A stretch of 21,910 bases of DNA from Baffinella frigidus (lineage: Eukaryota > Cryptophyceae > Cryptomonadales > Baffinellaceae), in contig MU646688.1 in the NCBI GenBank assembly GCA_026770585.1, forward strand, positions 381,344 through 403,253. Reading direction: 5' to 3'. Every line of letters starts with the position of its first letter. Position 1 is the stretch's first letter. Position numbers and translations under genes: made by a program. Shown in pieces: positions 7,719-20,300 of this stretch. The notes beneath the pieces are model-generated. The model saw nothing but the letters and a program-made list of their open reading frames with translations, ran no database searches and had not been told where the DNA came from.

Positions 7719-10700
7719 GTTAGGGTCTGCAACGAGATGGTACCCACTATTCCGCGCGGGGATCGGAAACCCGGGCTACAAATCCGCCAGACTGAAACGA
7801 TAAAAACTCTTCACTTCGGAGGGCAGTGGGAATGATTCGCGCTGAAGATGGATTGGTGTGGCAGAAAGGCATCGAGGACTAAACGGTTGGAGTGCAGGTC
7901 ACGGTTGGAGGGCAGAGCTCGCCTCGGCTTCTCTTTGGTGATTCGCCTTACCCTCTCATGACCCTCGCCGCACCCTCTCATCACCCTCTCATCACCCTCT
8001 ACCCCCCGCGCCAGGCGGATCTTGCCAGGGACAAAGCCGTTAGGGTTCACAGCTTTTCTGGTAGGACTTGGCTGCTTCCAACTTCACGAGGTGCCGACTT
8101 CGCGACTTTCAAAGGGTTGTAAAGGTCGTTCAACGTTTTTCAGAGCACCTTTTCAAGTTTCGTGGTACAAAGAACATTTCCAAGTCGGCAAATCTGTAAG
8201 TCGAGAAGGGCCAAGTCCTACCAGAAGAGCTCTAGCTCCCGAGGTTCCTTCAAATTTGATCTGGCCTAGTCGACCAAACTTTCAAATTTCTTCACGCCAA
8301 ATTCCAAGACAAACAATTTGCAAGAGGAGCTTCGATGCTGGAAGGAGGACTATCTTAACAATCAGTTTCTTCCTAAAAGTCGTGGTTTCACGCGGGGTGG
8401 TCACGTTCCTCCCCGAAATTCGGGGAGTAACGTGATCACCCTCAGTACAGAGCATACAACTACCTGAGACCAACGTTTTTTATGAAGCGCCTTTTCGAGG
8501 CTCGGGTGGCCTCAACCCTCAACCCTCAACCCTAAAACCCTAAACTGTAACCCGTGCACCGTGAAACCTGAAACCTTAACCCCTAACCCTGAACCCTGAA
8601 CCCCTGACGTTGGAACGCAGGGGACGACTCATTCGCATACCTGGTCGTGAAAGTCACCGACTACTCTGAGGCAGACGACTGGTCACCCTGCCCCCTCACC
8701 CATAAACCCCTGAACCCCAAACCCTAAACCCTAAACCCCAAACCTTATACCCTACACCCTAAACCCTAAACCCTGAACCCTAAACCCCGGAACCCTAAAC
8801 CGTGAACCCTAAACCCTGAACCCTAAACCCTAAACCCTACACCCTGAACCCTAAACTCTAGACCCTCGCTAGCTCTGTCGCAGTGTGTCGACCTAGACTG
8901 AGAAGTGGGTGCCGCGACAGCCCCTTGCACGCTGCTCCTTGCAAGTCCGTGCAAGCAATCATTGCGCCCCCTCACCCCTCACGTGCCGCCACTTCCCCTC
9001 ACCCCCCCCCCCCCAACCAATGCGGTGTTGGAACCACCCTCACCCAGCTTTCACCTCCCCACCCCCACCCCCTAACCCCCCTCTACCCCCGAATGCAGGT
9101 TCTCCGGGGTGTACCGCGTGAATCACAGCTACTCGAACCCGAACCAAGGGTGGCGAAACACGACCTCGCAGTATGGGGAGGTGTTCGTGACGCAGGGCTC
9201 CCCGTGGGAAGCGGCCTTCACTGGATGCTGCCGTTTGCCCAACCTTATCAACGCCGCGGTGAGTGAAAGAGGGAGAGAGAGAGAGAGGGAGGGAGAGGGA
9301 GGGAGGGAGGGAGGAAGAGGGGGAGAGAGAGTGAACCGGGCCAACCTGAATGACCGCCGCTACCCACCGGAGCGTCTTGGGAGCGTCTCCACCGCGGCGG
9401 TATGCCGTGGTGGGTGCGCCTGGGGTGGGTGCGCCTGGGGTGGGTGCGCCTGGGGTGGGTGCGCCTGGGGTGGGGGGGTTAGGGTTTGGAAGTGTGGGGT
9501 GCGGACGTTTGTCGAACCTCGAGAACGCCGCAGTGCGTGCGGGTGGGGGGGGTCGGTTTGGGTAGAGTGGAGGGTTTAGGGTTTAGGTGAAACTGCGGGT
9601 TTTGAGGATAGGGTTTGGGGTTTAGGGTTTGGGTTCTTGAGGGTAGGAATTGGGGTTTAGGTACTTCAAGGTAGGGTTTAGGATTTCAGTACTTGAAGAT
9701 TAACGGGAACAGCCTCAGCTGCACACCCCCTCACGCCAAACCCTGCAACACATTTCCGGTCGGAATTTCCTTTTGACGCCCACGGTTTGGAACCCTCACG
9801 GTAACCCCCAAAACAGGGGGAGGCGTGTTTAGGGTTTAGGTACTTCTGTAGGGGTTGGGATTTCTTCTTCTTCTTCTGAGGTAGTTGAAGGCAAACGGGA
9901 ACAGAGGAACCCCCTGACGGCAAGCCCTGAAACAGGGAGAGGCGTGGAGCCTGGAGGCGCCGATCGATCTTGTCCAAATCTCGGGCATGCCCTCCCTCCG
10001 CTCCAAGGTAAACCCTAAACCCCAAACCCTAAGCACTAAACCCTAAGCCCTAAACCCTGACCCCTAAACCCTAAGCCCTAAACCCTGACCCCTAAGCCCT
10101 AAGCCCTAAACCCTAAACCCTAAACCTTAAGCCCTAAACCCTTGACCATAAACCATAAACCATAAACCATAAACCATAAACCATAAACCCAAGGTGAACC
10201 CTAACCCCTAAACCCCAAACCCCCATGTAAACCCTAAACCCTAAACCCTAAACACTAAACCCGGACCCCGCGAGCAGGCGTACGCCGAAGAGATCGCCCT
10301 AAACCCTAAACCCCAACCCCCAAACCCCGAAGCGCAAAGCTGAAAGGGCACACCGTACGGCAGGACATGATGGCGTTGGCGCGGACAGCCCTCCCGACGC
10401 CGGTGTGTCCGATCCCTGGGAAGGTGCTCCCCCAAACCCTCGACCCGACACCATCCGCACCCCACACCATCAACCTTGCGCCTCAAACCCTCAACCCTCA
10501 ACCCGCACCTCACACGATCAACCGTGCACATTAAAACCTGAAGCGTAACCCCGAAACGCTCCCTCGGGAAGCACGCCAAGAGGGGAGACTAAACCCTAAA
10601 CCCGAAACCCGAAACCCGAAACCCGAAACCCTAAACCCTAAACCCTAAACCTCAAACCTTAAACCCTAAACCCACATCCTAAATCTAGCCCCAAAACGCA

Positions 10701-13700
10701 AACCCGCGCCTCCTCTGGAAGGCATTCGGCGCGAACCCCACACCCCCCCTAAACGCTAACCCTAACCCTAACCCTAACCCTAACCCTAACCCTAACCCTA
10801 ACTCTAACCCTAAAACGCAACGCTAACCTCGGCAGGCGTTCGGCGCGATGGGGGGGTGCGCGAAGCTGCACTTTTCGGGGATTAAATGCGGGGAGCAGAC
10901 GGCCGAGGTGGGCGAGATCGGCACGCTCCTCGCATCCAAGGCCGAGCCGGTCATCACCCTCAACCATAAATCACGCCCTAAACAATAAACTACCCTAAAC
11001 CATATACTACAACCCCTCAACCACCCATAAACCATCAACCTAAACCATCAACCTAAACCATCAACCACAAACCATAAACCCTGGAAGCGGTGCTCGCGTG
11101 GGTGATCAGCGGCCGAGCCGGTGATCACCCTACACCACAACCCCGAAACACACCCTAACCCCTGAACCCTAAATCTGAAACCCGAAAGCCTGAACACGAA
11201 ACTCGAAACGCACAACCCAAATACTCTCGCGTCCAAGGCGGAGCCGGTGAGCCCGAGCCCTGCACCATATGCATACCCCCTAAACACAATGCACAAAACA
11301 CACCACACACACAAAAAAATCAAAGCCTGAAACAAGTCGCGACCGGGCTGGCTGGAGGTGTACCGAGACGGCACGGGGCAGACCGAGACAGCACGGGGCA
11401 GACCGAGACGGCACGGGGCAGACGCACGTCTGACATCCCTCCTACCAAAACCGCCCGATTCCGCGAGTTCACACCACCACGACCTCTGCGGAATCCCCAC
11501 ACCCTAAGCTCTACACCCCAAACCCCGAGCTCTACCCCCCAAACCCCAATCCGCTAAACCCCAAAACCTATCCACCAAAACAGGTGGTGAACGGGCTGGA
11601 GGTGTATCCGGACGGGACGGTGCAGATGGCCTGCCAGTCAGGTACCACCACCCCTCCGAGGCTGACCAAATCGATGATTGTTTGGAGCCGTTTCTTCGGG
11701 TGGCACATTCGTTTTCGAAGGTGCCGCCCGAGGAATTGGCGCATGCTCCAGCCTCGATTTGGTCCGCCTCGGAGGGCTGGTGGTAGTGAGCCTCACGCCG
11801 AAAGTGAAACTCCCCGTGACTTGTTGAGAAGTAGGTTTCATGGAAGAAGGAAGAAGAATTCGTCAGTCAGGTTCTTCCCTGGGTGAGGGTTGAAGGTTCA
11901 GTCGACCACGTCACCCTCAACCCCTAAACGCCAACGCCCAACCCCTACTCCCTACCCCCTACCCCCTAACCTAATGCCAGGCAACGCACCCCGGCAAGAT
12001 GAACAGCAGTTGCAAAAACGCCTCGAACAGCAGCCTCGCGCTCGAGCGCGTTTTCTCACCCCTAACTATTAGGGTCCCCCGAAACCAAAGCCTACGCCCA
12101 ACCCCTAACACCTGACTGCATGGCAAGGTGTCTCACCGCAGGGCTCTACTGAGTGCCCCACTTCGACCTTAGTTGTTCTTCTTTCTTTGTTGAAAGAGGG
12201 TTCTTTATTGGCAACCAACTGGCCAGGATCGTTGCCCTTTCATTGTTGAGTTGAAACCTCCTTTCAAACAAGCCACGCAGCTGATGCAGAAAGGCAACGG
12301 TGGATCAGCTGATGCAGAAAGGCAACGGTGGATCCAGGATGCCTTGTTTGGACGCGCCCTCGCGTGGACAGAGAGCTAAACCCCAAACCCAGACCCCTAA
12401 TTTCTGCATGACAGGGTGCCCCTAACCCCTAAACCCTAAACGCTAAACCGTAACTTGCGGATGGCAGGGTGCCTCGCGGCGGGGCTGTACTCAATTGGCA
12501 TCAAGCTCGGGTTTGGCACCGTCAAGTCCATCCAGGTCCCATCGCGTCAAGCGGTTACACGTTAGGGTTGGGCCTTCGGAGTTCTCAACAATATCATGTG
12601 TGAATATGAAGTCTATGAATTACGCCCTTCGGCGTACGCCTGGCCGCGGGGTTTTCGGGGATATGGGATAGGTGTTGCGGGACCGGGGACAGGGGACACG
12701 GGTTAGGGGTTACCTTGGGCTTAGGGGTTAGAACCTGGTGAAGTAAGCGTGAATGCTTATGGTGTGGACCACCCTCGGGCCGAGGGCGCGCAGCGCGCAG
12801 GATGCTGCGCGCGCACCAGTGCACCCTAAACCATCAACTATAAACCCTCAACCCTAAGCCCTAAACCTTAAATCCTAAACCCTACACCCTCAACCCTGAA
12901 CCCTCCTGACGGCAGGTGACGAACGACGGGAACGGAACATGCGCTGTTGGCACCTGGCCGCTCACGGTGTACCCCGAAACCCTCGACCCTAAACCCTAAA
13001 CCCTAAACTCTAAGCCCTAAACCCTAAACCCCGAGCCCTGAACCCTGGACCCGAAACCCTGAACCCTGAACTCTGAACCCTGCACCGTATACGCTGAACC
13101 CTAAACCCTAAACCCTAAACCCTAAACCCTAAACCCTAAACCCTAAACCCTAAAACCCCAACCCCTAAACGCTACCCCTCCCCTTAGGTGACGTGCCCAG
13201 GCGCACCAGCATTCAAGGCGCTGTGCCTGGCCGCGGGGGGCGGGCACGCGGCAGGCTCCTACACTGTCGCCGCCAACGGTGCGTGCATCGGACACCCTCC
13301 TACATTCAGGGTAGGTCAGCCGACGGTGTTGACTATGGCAGGCTGTATGCCCTTCTGAGGGTGTCGGGACGGAGGGGGTGGGGCGTTGGCCAACACTGTC
13401 GGCGCCAACGGTGCCTCTCGGACACTTGTTCTTCTGCTTTGCTCTCGAGCCGAGAACTGATTGATCTGAAAGAAAGGCAGGGACCTGTCCGGTCGGCGCC
13501 AAGGGTCTGTCTCCGCGCGGAAGGGCCCTTTCGTGCGGTATTCCATGGGGGTGTTCCAGAGGGAGAGGTCTTTTACTACCAACATAGCCGCCATGTACTC
13601 GGGTTTGCTGACGAAGGCTGGTGTGTGCGTTCTGCTGCGTGGTCGGTTTCTGTGCATCACTTTGCGCCCCGCTCTGCGGGCTGGCTAGCTAGCCCTTGTT

Positions 13701-14308
13701 GACCCCCCAGGTGCGGTGGCATGCAAGGCTTTCAGCTCTCACCTGCTACCCCCGGCCGCCGCGGATGCCTCAGAAATGCGGGGGCTGCGCCCTGTACCCT
13801 CAACCGTGAACCCTAAACCCTGAACCCTGAACTCTAAACCATGAATCCTAAACCCTGAACTCTAAACCCTGAACCCTGAGCCCTGAGCCCTGAACCATGA
13901 ACCATGAGCCCTGAGCCCTGAACCCTGAACCTTGAATCCTGAGCCATGAGCCCTGAACCCCAAACGCCTAATCCCATACCCGAACTTGCAGGGAAAGTGT
14001 CGGGGGTGACGCTGAGCAGCCAAGGGTCGGGGTACCTGTACGGACCGAGCTTCGCATCTGGCGCCTGCCCCCGCGCTGCGTTTGCCCCTGTCCTGCTCCA
14101 GACCGAGGTCGAACTCCACTCTCGTTGAGGCTTCAGGCTTCAGGGTTGTTGACAAACGCGCTTACATTCGTTGGACTTGAGGGATTCAGATAGCTTTTGG
14201 CATTCTGCAGACCGAGGTGTGGCGCTTCTTTTTCTTTGTTGCTCTCGAGCCTAAGAATGGGTTGTCCGGAATGAGTGAGTGATCCCAACGTTGCATATCT
14301 TGCGTCTT

Positions 14309-14341
<33 letters not shown>

Positions 14342-17300
14342 CTCGAACCCAGAATCGAGTGATCTGAAGTAGGTTTTGTATCAGGCCAGTACCCCAGTCC
14401 TGGCAGTTCACCGTGCCAGGTTCTCTTTTCAGAACGTGTTGACGCAAACGCTGCTCATTTCAGGACGTGTTAACGCAAACAGTACTGAATATCAGGACGT
14501 GCGGACGCGCCCGGTACTAATGTCAGGACGTGTGAACGCGCCCGGTACTAATGTTGGGACGTGTGAACGCGTGGCAGTTGAACGTGGTGGTGCACGTGCA
14601 AGATCGGCACTACTGCTACGAGACCACCGACCCGACAATCCCCAAGCCCGAGAAACCTTGCAACCCCGATAACCCCCTGGTACCCCCCCGCGCCAAGATC
14701 TGGGTTTCTCGTTGAGGGTTGAGGGATGAGCCTGGAGATTGTAGCACACGCCTCAGCCGTGTCGATCCCAACACGCCTCAGCCGTGTCGATCCCAACACG
14801 CCTCAGCCGTGTCGATCCCAACACGCCTCAGCCGTGTCGATCCCACACGCCTCAGCCGTGCACGCCTCAGCCGTGTCGATCCCAAGCACACGCCTCAGCC
14901 GTGTCGATCCCACACGCCTCAGCCGTGTCGATCCCACACGCCTCAGCCGTGTCGATCCCAATAACCCCTTGTCCTGTCCCCGCGCCACCTCCCTGTTCTG
15001 TCTCACTCTATTTCGGCGATTTGGTCTATTTGGGCGAAGCGGTCTGGTGAGCCCGGGCTGTTTCCCTTTGCTGTAAAGTTGACGGGGTTGTACGACGCAG
15101 CCAGCATGTCAACTTAGGAATAGTATGTCTGTCCATCTACTGACTTATTTCGTCAATCTACTAAATCATCCCGTCCATCTACTCACGCATCCCGTCCGTG
15201 CAGATGGTCTACACGGGCGCAGTGCTCCCGCAGATCCGTCTGTCCATCTATTGACCAAATTCCTGTCTTTATTGGCTACATGTTCATGTTTGTCCATATG
15301 TTGACTAAATATTGCGTCCCCGGCAAATGAGATGGTAGACACGGACGCAGATCTCCCGCAGGCGCACCTCGCCTCCTTCCCGGGGATCGCGTCCATCTAT
15401 TATCATTCCTTTCCCGGAAACAGTCCGTGTACGCCGGCACTGTCAGCAGTCGTGTTATGCGATCAACAAACGGCGCCAACTCCACATCCGTATGTCAATC
15501 TAGTTACTCATTCCGTCCATCTACTAACGCATCCCATCCCTGGCAGATCGTCTACACGGGCGCAGTGCTCCCACAGATGCACCTGACCTCCTTCCCGGGG
15601 ATCGGGGCGGGATGGGATCCTGTTCGGAAGGCCGCGACGCCGGTCGTGACTGGCTTCCTGCCGAGTGTCACGTCCTTCGCGTCCGGCGCCGCTGGCCAGG
15701 TTGCGAACATCCATCGCCACGCACTCCAATCGGGGCAGTGAAGCCTATCATATTCACTACGGTAGGCCGTAGTGCCCCTTCGAGAAACCTGGGGCTAGGG
15801 GCCCTGCGGGCTACCGTAGGCAATACCGGTTTGGAAGGACGTGACTCCGGCCGTGACTTCTTGCTTCGTGGTGAGTGTCACGTCCTTCGCGCGGGCCAGG
15901 TTCTAGCCAGGATTGTCATTGACATGCATTCCCTTTGCTTCTCGACTCCCGTTCAGGACCCCAGTCGAGTTGACTTGTCGTGTCCACGCCGAAAGTTGTC
16001 GGATTTGTACCGCACACCAGGGGTATCAATTTCCGGTCTCGTCAAAATGAGGAGCCCAGATTAACCTGAGTCAGGCAGAGCTAGGACGCCTCGAGGCTGT
16101 GCCTTTGTTCAAATGGTCATGCACGCGCGTCCAGTTTGTACCGCGCCAGAATTGTTATTACATATTGTATATTATGTATTATATTATATATATTAGAAGT
16201 GTGACGTCACACTGCACCGTGCAGACAAATGTTGACGCTGCAGCATCAACAGGCGGCGCCCCGGGGGGGTCTTAACCCCTCAACCCCTAACCCCCTCAAC
16301 CCTTGAACCCCTAGACCCCTGAACCCCTGAACACGAAACGCGACAGGCGGCGGCGGGGCGTACCCGTTCTGGTCCATTCAGGATGTGCCGTTCACGTGTT
16401 ATATATTATAATTGTCACGTGCACGTGTGCACACATGTGAACCCTTGTTCAGCACCATTCACCCTTAACCCCTAACCCCGTGAACCCCAACAGGCGGCAG
16501 CAGGGCACGTAGCGGCGTACGCAGGGTATCCGGTCAAAGTCACTTTCTCTGCGGAAGTCAACTGGTGCCAGGTCGCAAACCGTGCTCCCGAAACCTGAAA
16601 CCCTAAACCCCCACTCCTAAACACTAAACCCTAACCCCCCGAAACCCTTCGCACGATCGAAGCTGCATAGGACTCCCTAAACCCTAAATCCTAAACCCAA
16701 AACTCGAAACCCGAAACCGAAACCCCCGTGAAGTACCTTGAAGAACGTGAACCCGAAACCCGAAAGGCGAAAGGCGAAAGGCGAAAGACAGTGCACTCTC
16801 GCGGCGCAAAAAGCGGCATGTCGCATGCGCACGCTTCGGCCTCGTCCTGTCTTCGGCCTCGTCCTGTCGCGGCAGAGTCATCCTTGCTCTTTTGCATCAC
16901 CCTCACCAGGCACCCGACACAACGCTCACACCGGCGCAGACGGCAAACCCGTGTTGGTGTCAGATAAATTCATCTCAGAAGATAACAGAATCAGTTCCTT
17001 TTCAATAGGAGATGGCATAGGAGAAATTAGATAGGGCATAGTAAATTTAATTAGGCCTCCTAATTAAATGACAAGGCTAATTAGGGAACTGATTCAGTTA
17101 TCTTTCGAGATGAAAATGAGGCGGGCCCGTCCGTCCGTCCCAGCCTCCTCACTCCCGACGCGGGCCCGTACGCTTCTAACCCCAAACCCCTGACAGGCAG
17201 CCGACACGACGCTGACGGCGGCGAAGATGGCAGACGCGCGATGCCGGGTGAGAGAGGCAGGAGTGTCGTTGAGCTACGGCCCAATGCCGCCGAATGCCCA

Positions 17301-20300
17301 CTACTCCTTCGTGCAGGTGCCCTACCTCTTGTCTCGGTCTATTTCGGCTCGCCACTTCGACTATTCCCAATTTGGCATGCCGGGTTCGCGGTACAAAGCC
17401 GTCAACTTTGGCACGTGAAAGAGCCCCGGCGCACCAAATGAGTGAGCCCGGATAGACACGCGGTGTCTGGTGAAAGAGGCGGGGGTGTCGTTGAGCTACG
17501 GCCCGATGCCCCCTTCTGCGCACTACTCTTGTGTCCAGGGGCCCTAGCTCTATCTCCCAACGCTGATTTGCGCGAAGCGATTTGGTGAGCCCGGGATGTT
17601 TTCCGCGCCGAAGTTGACGGGGTTGTTCCGGGAACCCGGCATGTCAAGTTGAGAGTAGTGTTCTCTTCTCCGGTGGTGTGTGGCCAAAAAGGCCTCTGAT
17701 CGGGGTGTCGATCACCTATGCCTGATGCCGCTCACGCCGCGCTACTCGTTTTTTCGGGTTCCATTTCTTCTCTAATCGTTCAGTGACACACAGTCAGTAC
17801 TTTACGTTTGATGAATTCACGATGCATGCAGCGAGAGAGAGCGCGCGAGAGAGAGAGAGAGAGAGACAGCGAGAGTGTGTGTGTGGCAGCGTGTGTGTGT
17901 GTGTGTCACAGAGAGAGAGAGAGAGAGAGACCTTCGTTGATGACGCCATGGCCACATGCCTCATGTTTTCGGTTGACAATTGTAGGGAGTCGGAAAGCGT
18001 CAGCAATCATCTGAAGCGGTGCGTGTTTCGGACACGACAGCCGGACGCGATCACGGACCTGCTCATCACGTACGACAACCCGTTTTCAAAAACACCTTCC
18101 CGGACACTGAACTCAATAAACGGCGCCACCACACCCCATCCATCCATCTACTGTCTCATCCCGTCCCGTCCTGTCCATTTACTGGCTCCTTCCGTCTCGC
18201 CCCGTCCATCTACTGACAGATCGCGTCGCGTGGCGTCCATCTACTGACAGATCGCGTGTGGCAGCCGGACGCGATCACGGACCTGCTGATCACGTACGAC
18301 AATCCGTTTGCCTCCCACCGCCCTGGCCAAGAGCACGCCGTTGACCGTAAACCCTAAACCCTAAACCTTAAACCTAAACCCTATACCCTAAACCCTAACC
18401 CTAAACCCTAAACCCTAACCCTAAACCCTAAACCCTAAACCCTAAACCAGGAATGGCGAGGGATTTCGCGAACCACCCCGGCGCGGAGCAGGTCTCGAAA
18501 CCCGAAAGCAGCAACGGTGTACATTGGTTTTTGCATTTGGCAATATTGCGCGCGCGGTTTCGCAAACCGGCCCGGCGCAGCGCGGGTGCCCGTTGACGTT
18601 GTTTTTTGCATTTTCACGCGGTTGCAACCCGAAACAGCTTTTTCCGGGTCTGGGACCTTCGGATATCATTCCATAGGACCCTACGGTAGGACATCCCTAG
18701 GACCCTACGATAGGACATCCATAGGAACCTACGGCAGGACATCCCTAAGCACCTAAAGTTTTCGGGGGGGGGGGGGTAGATGGCTGATACACTTGAAAGT
18801 GTATAGTCTGGGATAAATTCCGACTTTGGAAAAGACGTTTCAAGCCGCTTGAGGCAGTAGATGGTTGGCAATACACCATATTGTGCGAACGGTACTGATT
18901 TTGAGGGCGTGTGGGGCAGGCGGCGCAAATGGGCTACGAGAGGGTGGACGCTAACCTCAACTCTGGGAACGGGGGGGCTTCCGTGTACCTCTGGTTCAAG
19001 AGATTCGACGCGGCTTCCAACAACACGGACCAGGTGTGTTCTAGCTCAAAAAAGGCATTCAGCCATGAATGCCTTTCTAGCTCTGCCTCACGCGGGTTGA
19101 CCGGCTATTCTCAAGTTGCCATGCTGGGTGTGCGGTACACATCCGTCAACTTTACAGCGGAAAAGAGCCTAGCTCCGTCTCAAGTCTGTGTGGGCTCACC
19201 ATTTTGGTGCGCCCGGGCGTTTTGGAGCGGAAATGTTGACGGATTTGTACCCCAAACCCAGCATGTCAAGTTGAGGATAGTCGGTCGACCCGACTGCAAC
19301 TGCTCGGAAGCGCGGGCGTGTGTCTTGCGCGTGTGGTGTGTGTGTGTGTGTGTCGGTGTATCAGCAAGTGGCTTCGTGTGCGTCGTTGTGTGAGCACTCT
19401 CACTCACTCACATACTCTCTCACTTGCTCTCTCGCTCCCCCCCAAGGAGGCGACCACACACATCAACGTCTCTTCGACCGGCCCCGAGGAGCACCTTCTC
19501 TCACTCTCTCTCTCACACTCACTCTCTCTCTCACTCGCACACACTCACTCACTCTCTCACACTCACTTCACTCACTCGCACTCATTCACTCTCACACTCA
19601 CACTCACACTCTCACACTCACACACTCACACATTCACGCTCTCACACACACACACACCCTCACACTCACACTCACTCCCTATCACACTCTCACACTCTCA
19701 CACTCCCACACTCTCACACTCTCACACTCGCACACTCACACACACAAAGAGTAAGTGACGCTCTCACACACACACGCTCTCAGGCGGCGATCACGCACAT
19801 CAACGTCTCAACGACCGGGCCCGAGGAGGAGACGCTCGCGTCGCGGGGCTTTCAAAAGCTCCCAGGAAACATCAACGAGCAGGTCCGACACCCTCAAACC
19901 ACACCTATCCGCGGTCGTGACACCCTGAAAACGCGCAGTTTCCAGGATTCAATACGCTATAACTACCTGTTGCGTCCGGTTGGTACCGGGGCACACCCTG
20001 AAACCGCACCTATCCGCGGGCGTGACATCCTGAAACCACGCCTTTTCGGGAACAACACGGCTGCCAGAAGCTCCCAGGAAACAGCAACGAGTAGGTTCGG
20101 GAAAACACGCGTTTCCGCGGTCGTGAAACACTGAAACCGCCGTTTCGGGAGCGACACGTTTTTCGGGAGATGCAAGTTTGGGGGGGAGCCACCAGTCGTT
20201 TCAAAAGGAATGTTTTTCACGTTTGCACGTTGAGACTAGAAACAATGTATGTGACATGTGACATGTGACATGTGACATGTGACATGTGACTCTTCGCTAC

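Larger units (their letters stand above)
7719..8620 (+). other. Gene B intron 1
   Basis: About 900 bp. It contains CCCTCTCATCA repeats near 7955-8000, a foldback at 8055-8225, a strong hairpin at 8396-8440 and CCCTAAA-type repeats at 8512-8600 leading to the acceptor. No other gene is visible. Confidence 0.6.

Noticed and set aside
13711-13793. Additional gene B exon (CKAFSSHLLPPAAA frame)
   Set aside because: It has AG and GT borders, but including it breaks the phase needed to join exon 10 to exon 11, which otherwise fit perfectly as NGKVSGV.
14745-14961. CRISPR-like repeat array
   Set aside because: Units are contiguous without unique spacers, and the context is a eukaryotic intron.
15203-15260. 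First copy of the exon 13 block as an exon
   Set aside because: The frame reaches a stop after about 18 codons with no convincing donor; the copy at 15547 is intact.
19318-19780. His/Ser/Thr-rich open frames
   Set aside because: They translate a CACTCT microsatellite. Only the part from 19784 is accepted, as exon 18.
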